A DNA stretch of 64,000 nucleotides from Setaria digitata. Lineage: Eukaryota > Nematoda > Chromadorea > Rhabditida > Setariidae. The translations under genes and the position numbers were made by a program. Positions 63,773 to 64,000 of the stretch are shown here, in pieces. Each line of letters starts with the position of its first letter. The first letter of the stretch is position 1. A model generated the notes under the pieces. The model saw only the letters and a list, made by a program, of their open reading frames with translations. It was not told the DNA's origin and did not search any database. Where the stretch lies: the NCBI GenBank assembly GCA_003640385.1, contig RCAB01000269.1:1-64000 (forward strand). The letters run 5' to 3'.

Positions 63773-64000
63773 CTTTAATAATGAATATAAGATAAAACTA
63801 ATCGAATTATTTATTTGCTAGTTCCTTTTGAAGTTTGTCTCAAGATAGCTAGAGCACGTAATAAAGCAGTAATATTTGAAATTGTGGGAGGAAACGTCTT
63901 CAACCTATTCTCAACTTTCAGCTGGGTATGACTTTTTAAAATAATGAAGCACAGCTGTACTCTGAATGAATCATTTTTGGAAAGCAAAATTGCTATGAGA
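63773..64000 (-). other. Probable SCC2 intron at window edge
   Basis: Minus strand shows an acceptor ending at 63773, and I see no stretch here resembling the conserved SCC2 segment expected before the exon at 63772. One open frame runs from the edge to about 63813 but is not family-like. The preceding coding exon probably lies beyond 64000. Confidence 0.45.

Overview
This window is nuclear DNA from a nematode. It is very AT-rich, with long A/T homopolymers, many short introns, TTTCAG-type splice acceptors and predicted proteins that fit nematode and metazoan families. A spirurid or filarial worm is my inference; no species-diagnostic sequence is visible. I rebuilt the gene models by hand by joining exons so that every splice junction keeps phase.

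There are three genes. (1) 1384-24943, minus strand: a 40-exon gene for a coiled-coil protein of about 2,031 residues. I call it rootletin (CROCC in vertebrates, che-10 in Caenorhabditis elegans), the structural protein of the ciliary rootlet. (2) 50120-54190, plus strand: an 11-exon gene for a 515-residue protein with seven zinc fingers, not assignable to a named orthologue. (3) 55891 to beyond 64000, minus strand: the last 24 exons (1,280 residues) of the cohesin loader SCC2/NIPBL/Nipped-B. The start of this gene lies outside the window.

Layout. Positions 1-1383 are downstream flank of rootletin, with a cluster of ACGT motifs. Rootletin fills 1.4-25 kb; its largest intron (18684-21480) holds a foldback structure and a stretch that looks like decayed coding sequence. 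From 25 to 50 kb there is no supportable gene: only A/T homopolymers, AAT/ATT and AT microsatellites, foldbacks, one GC-richer 22-bp minisatellite at 31.4 kb, and one regulatory-looking island at 38.4 kb. The zinc-finger and SCC2 genes converge, their stop codons 1.7 kb apart.

The genes do not form a pathway or operon: rootletin is a sensory-cilium component, SCC2 loads cohesin, and the zinc-finger protein is probably a nuclear DNA-binding factor. Four single-N positions (2820, 19552, 24222, 26318) each sit between two near-identical copies of flanking sequence; I read these as assembly scars, not biology. I found no tRNA, rRNA, CRISPR array or intact transposon. I also found no convincing new biological system. 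The best leads are the decayed stretch in the rootletin intron, the foldback elements, the 31.4-kb minisatellite, the 38.4-kb island, and GC-AG introns that the reading frame requires.
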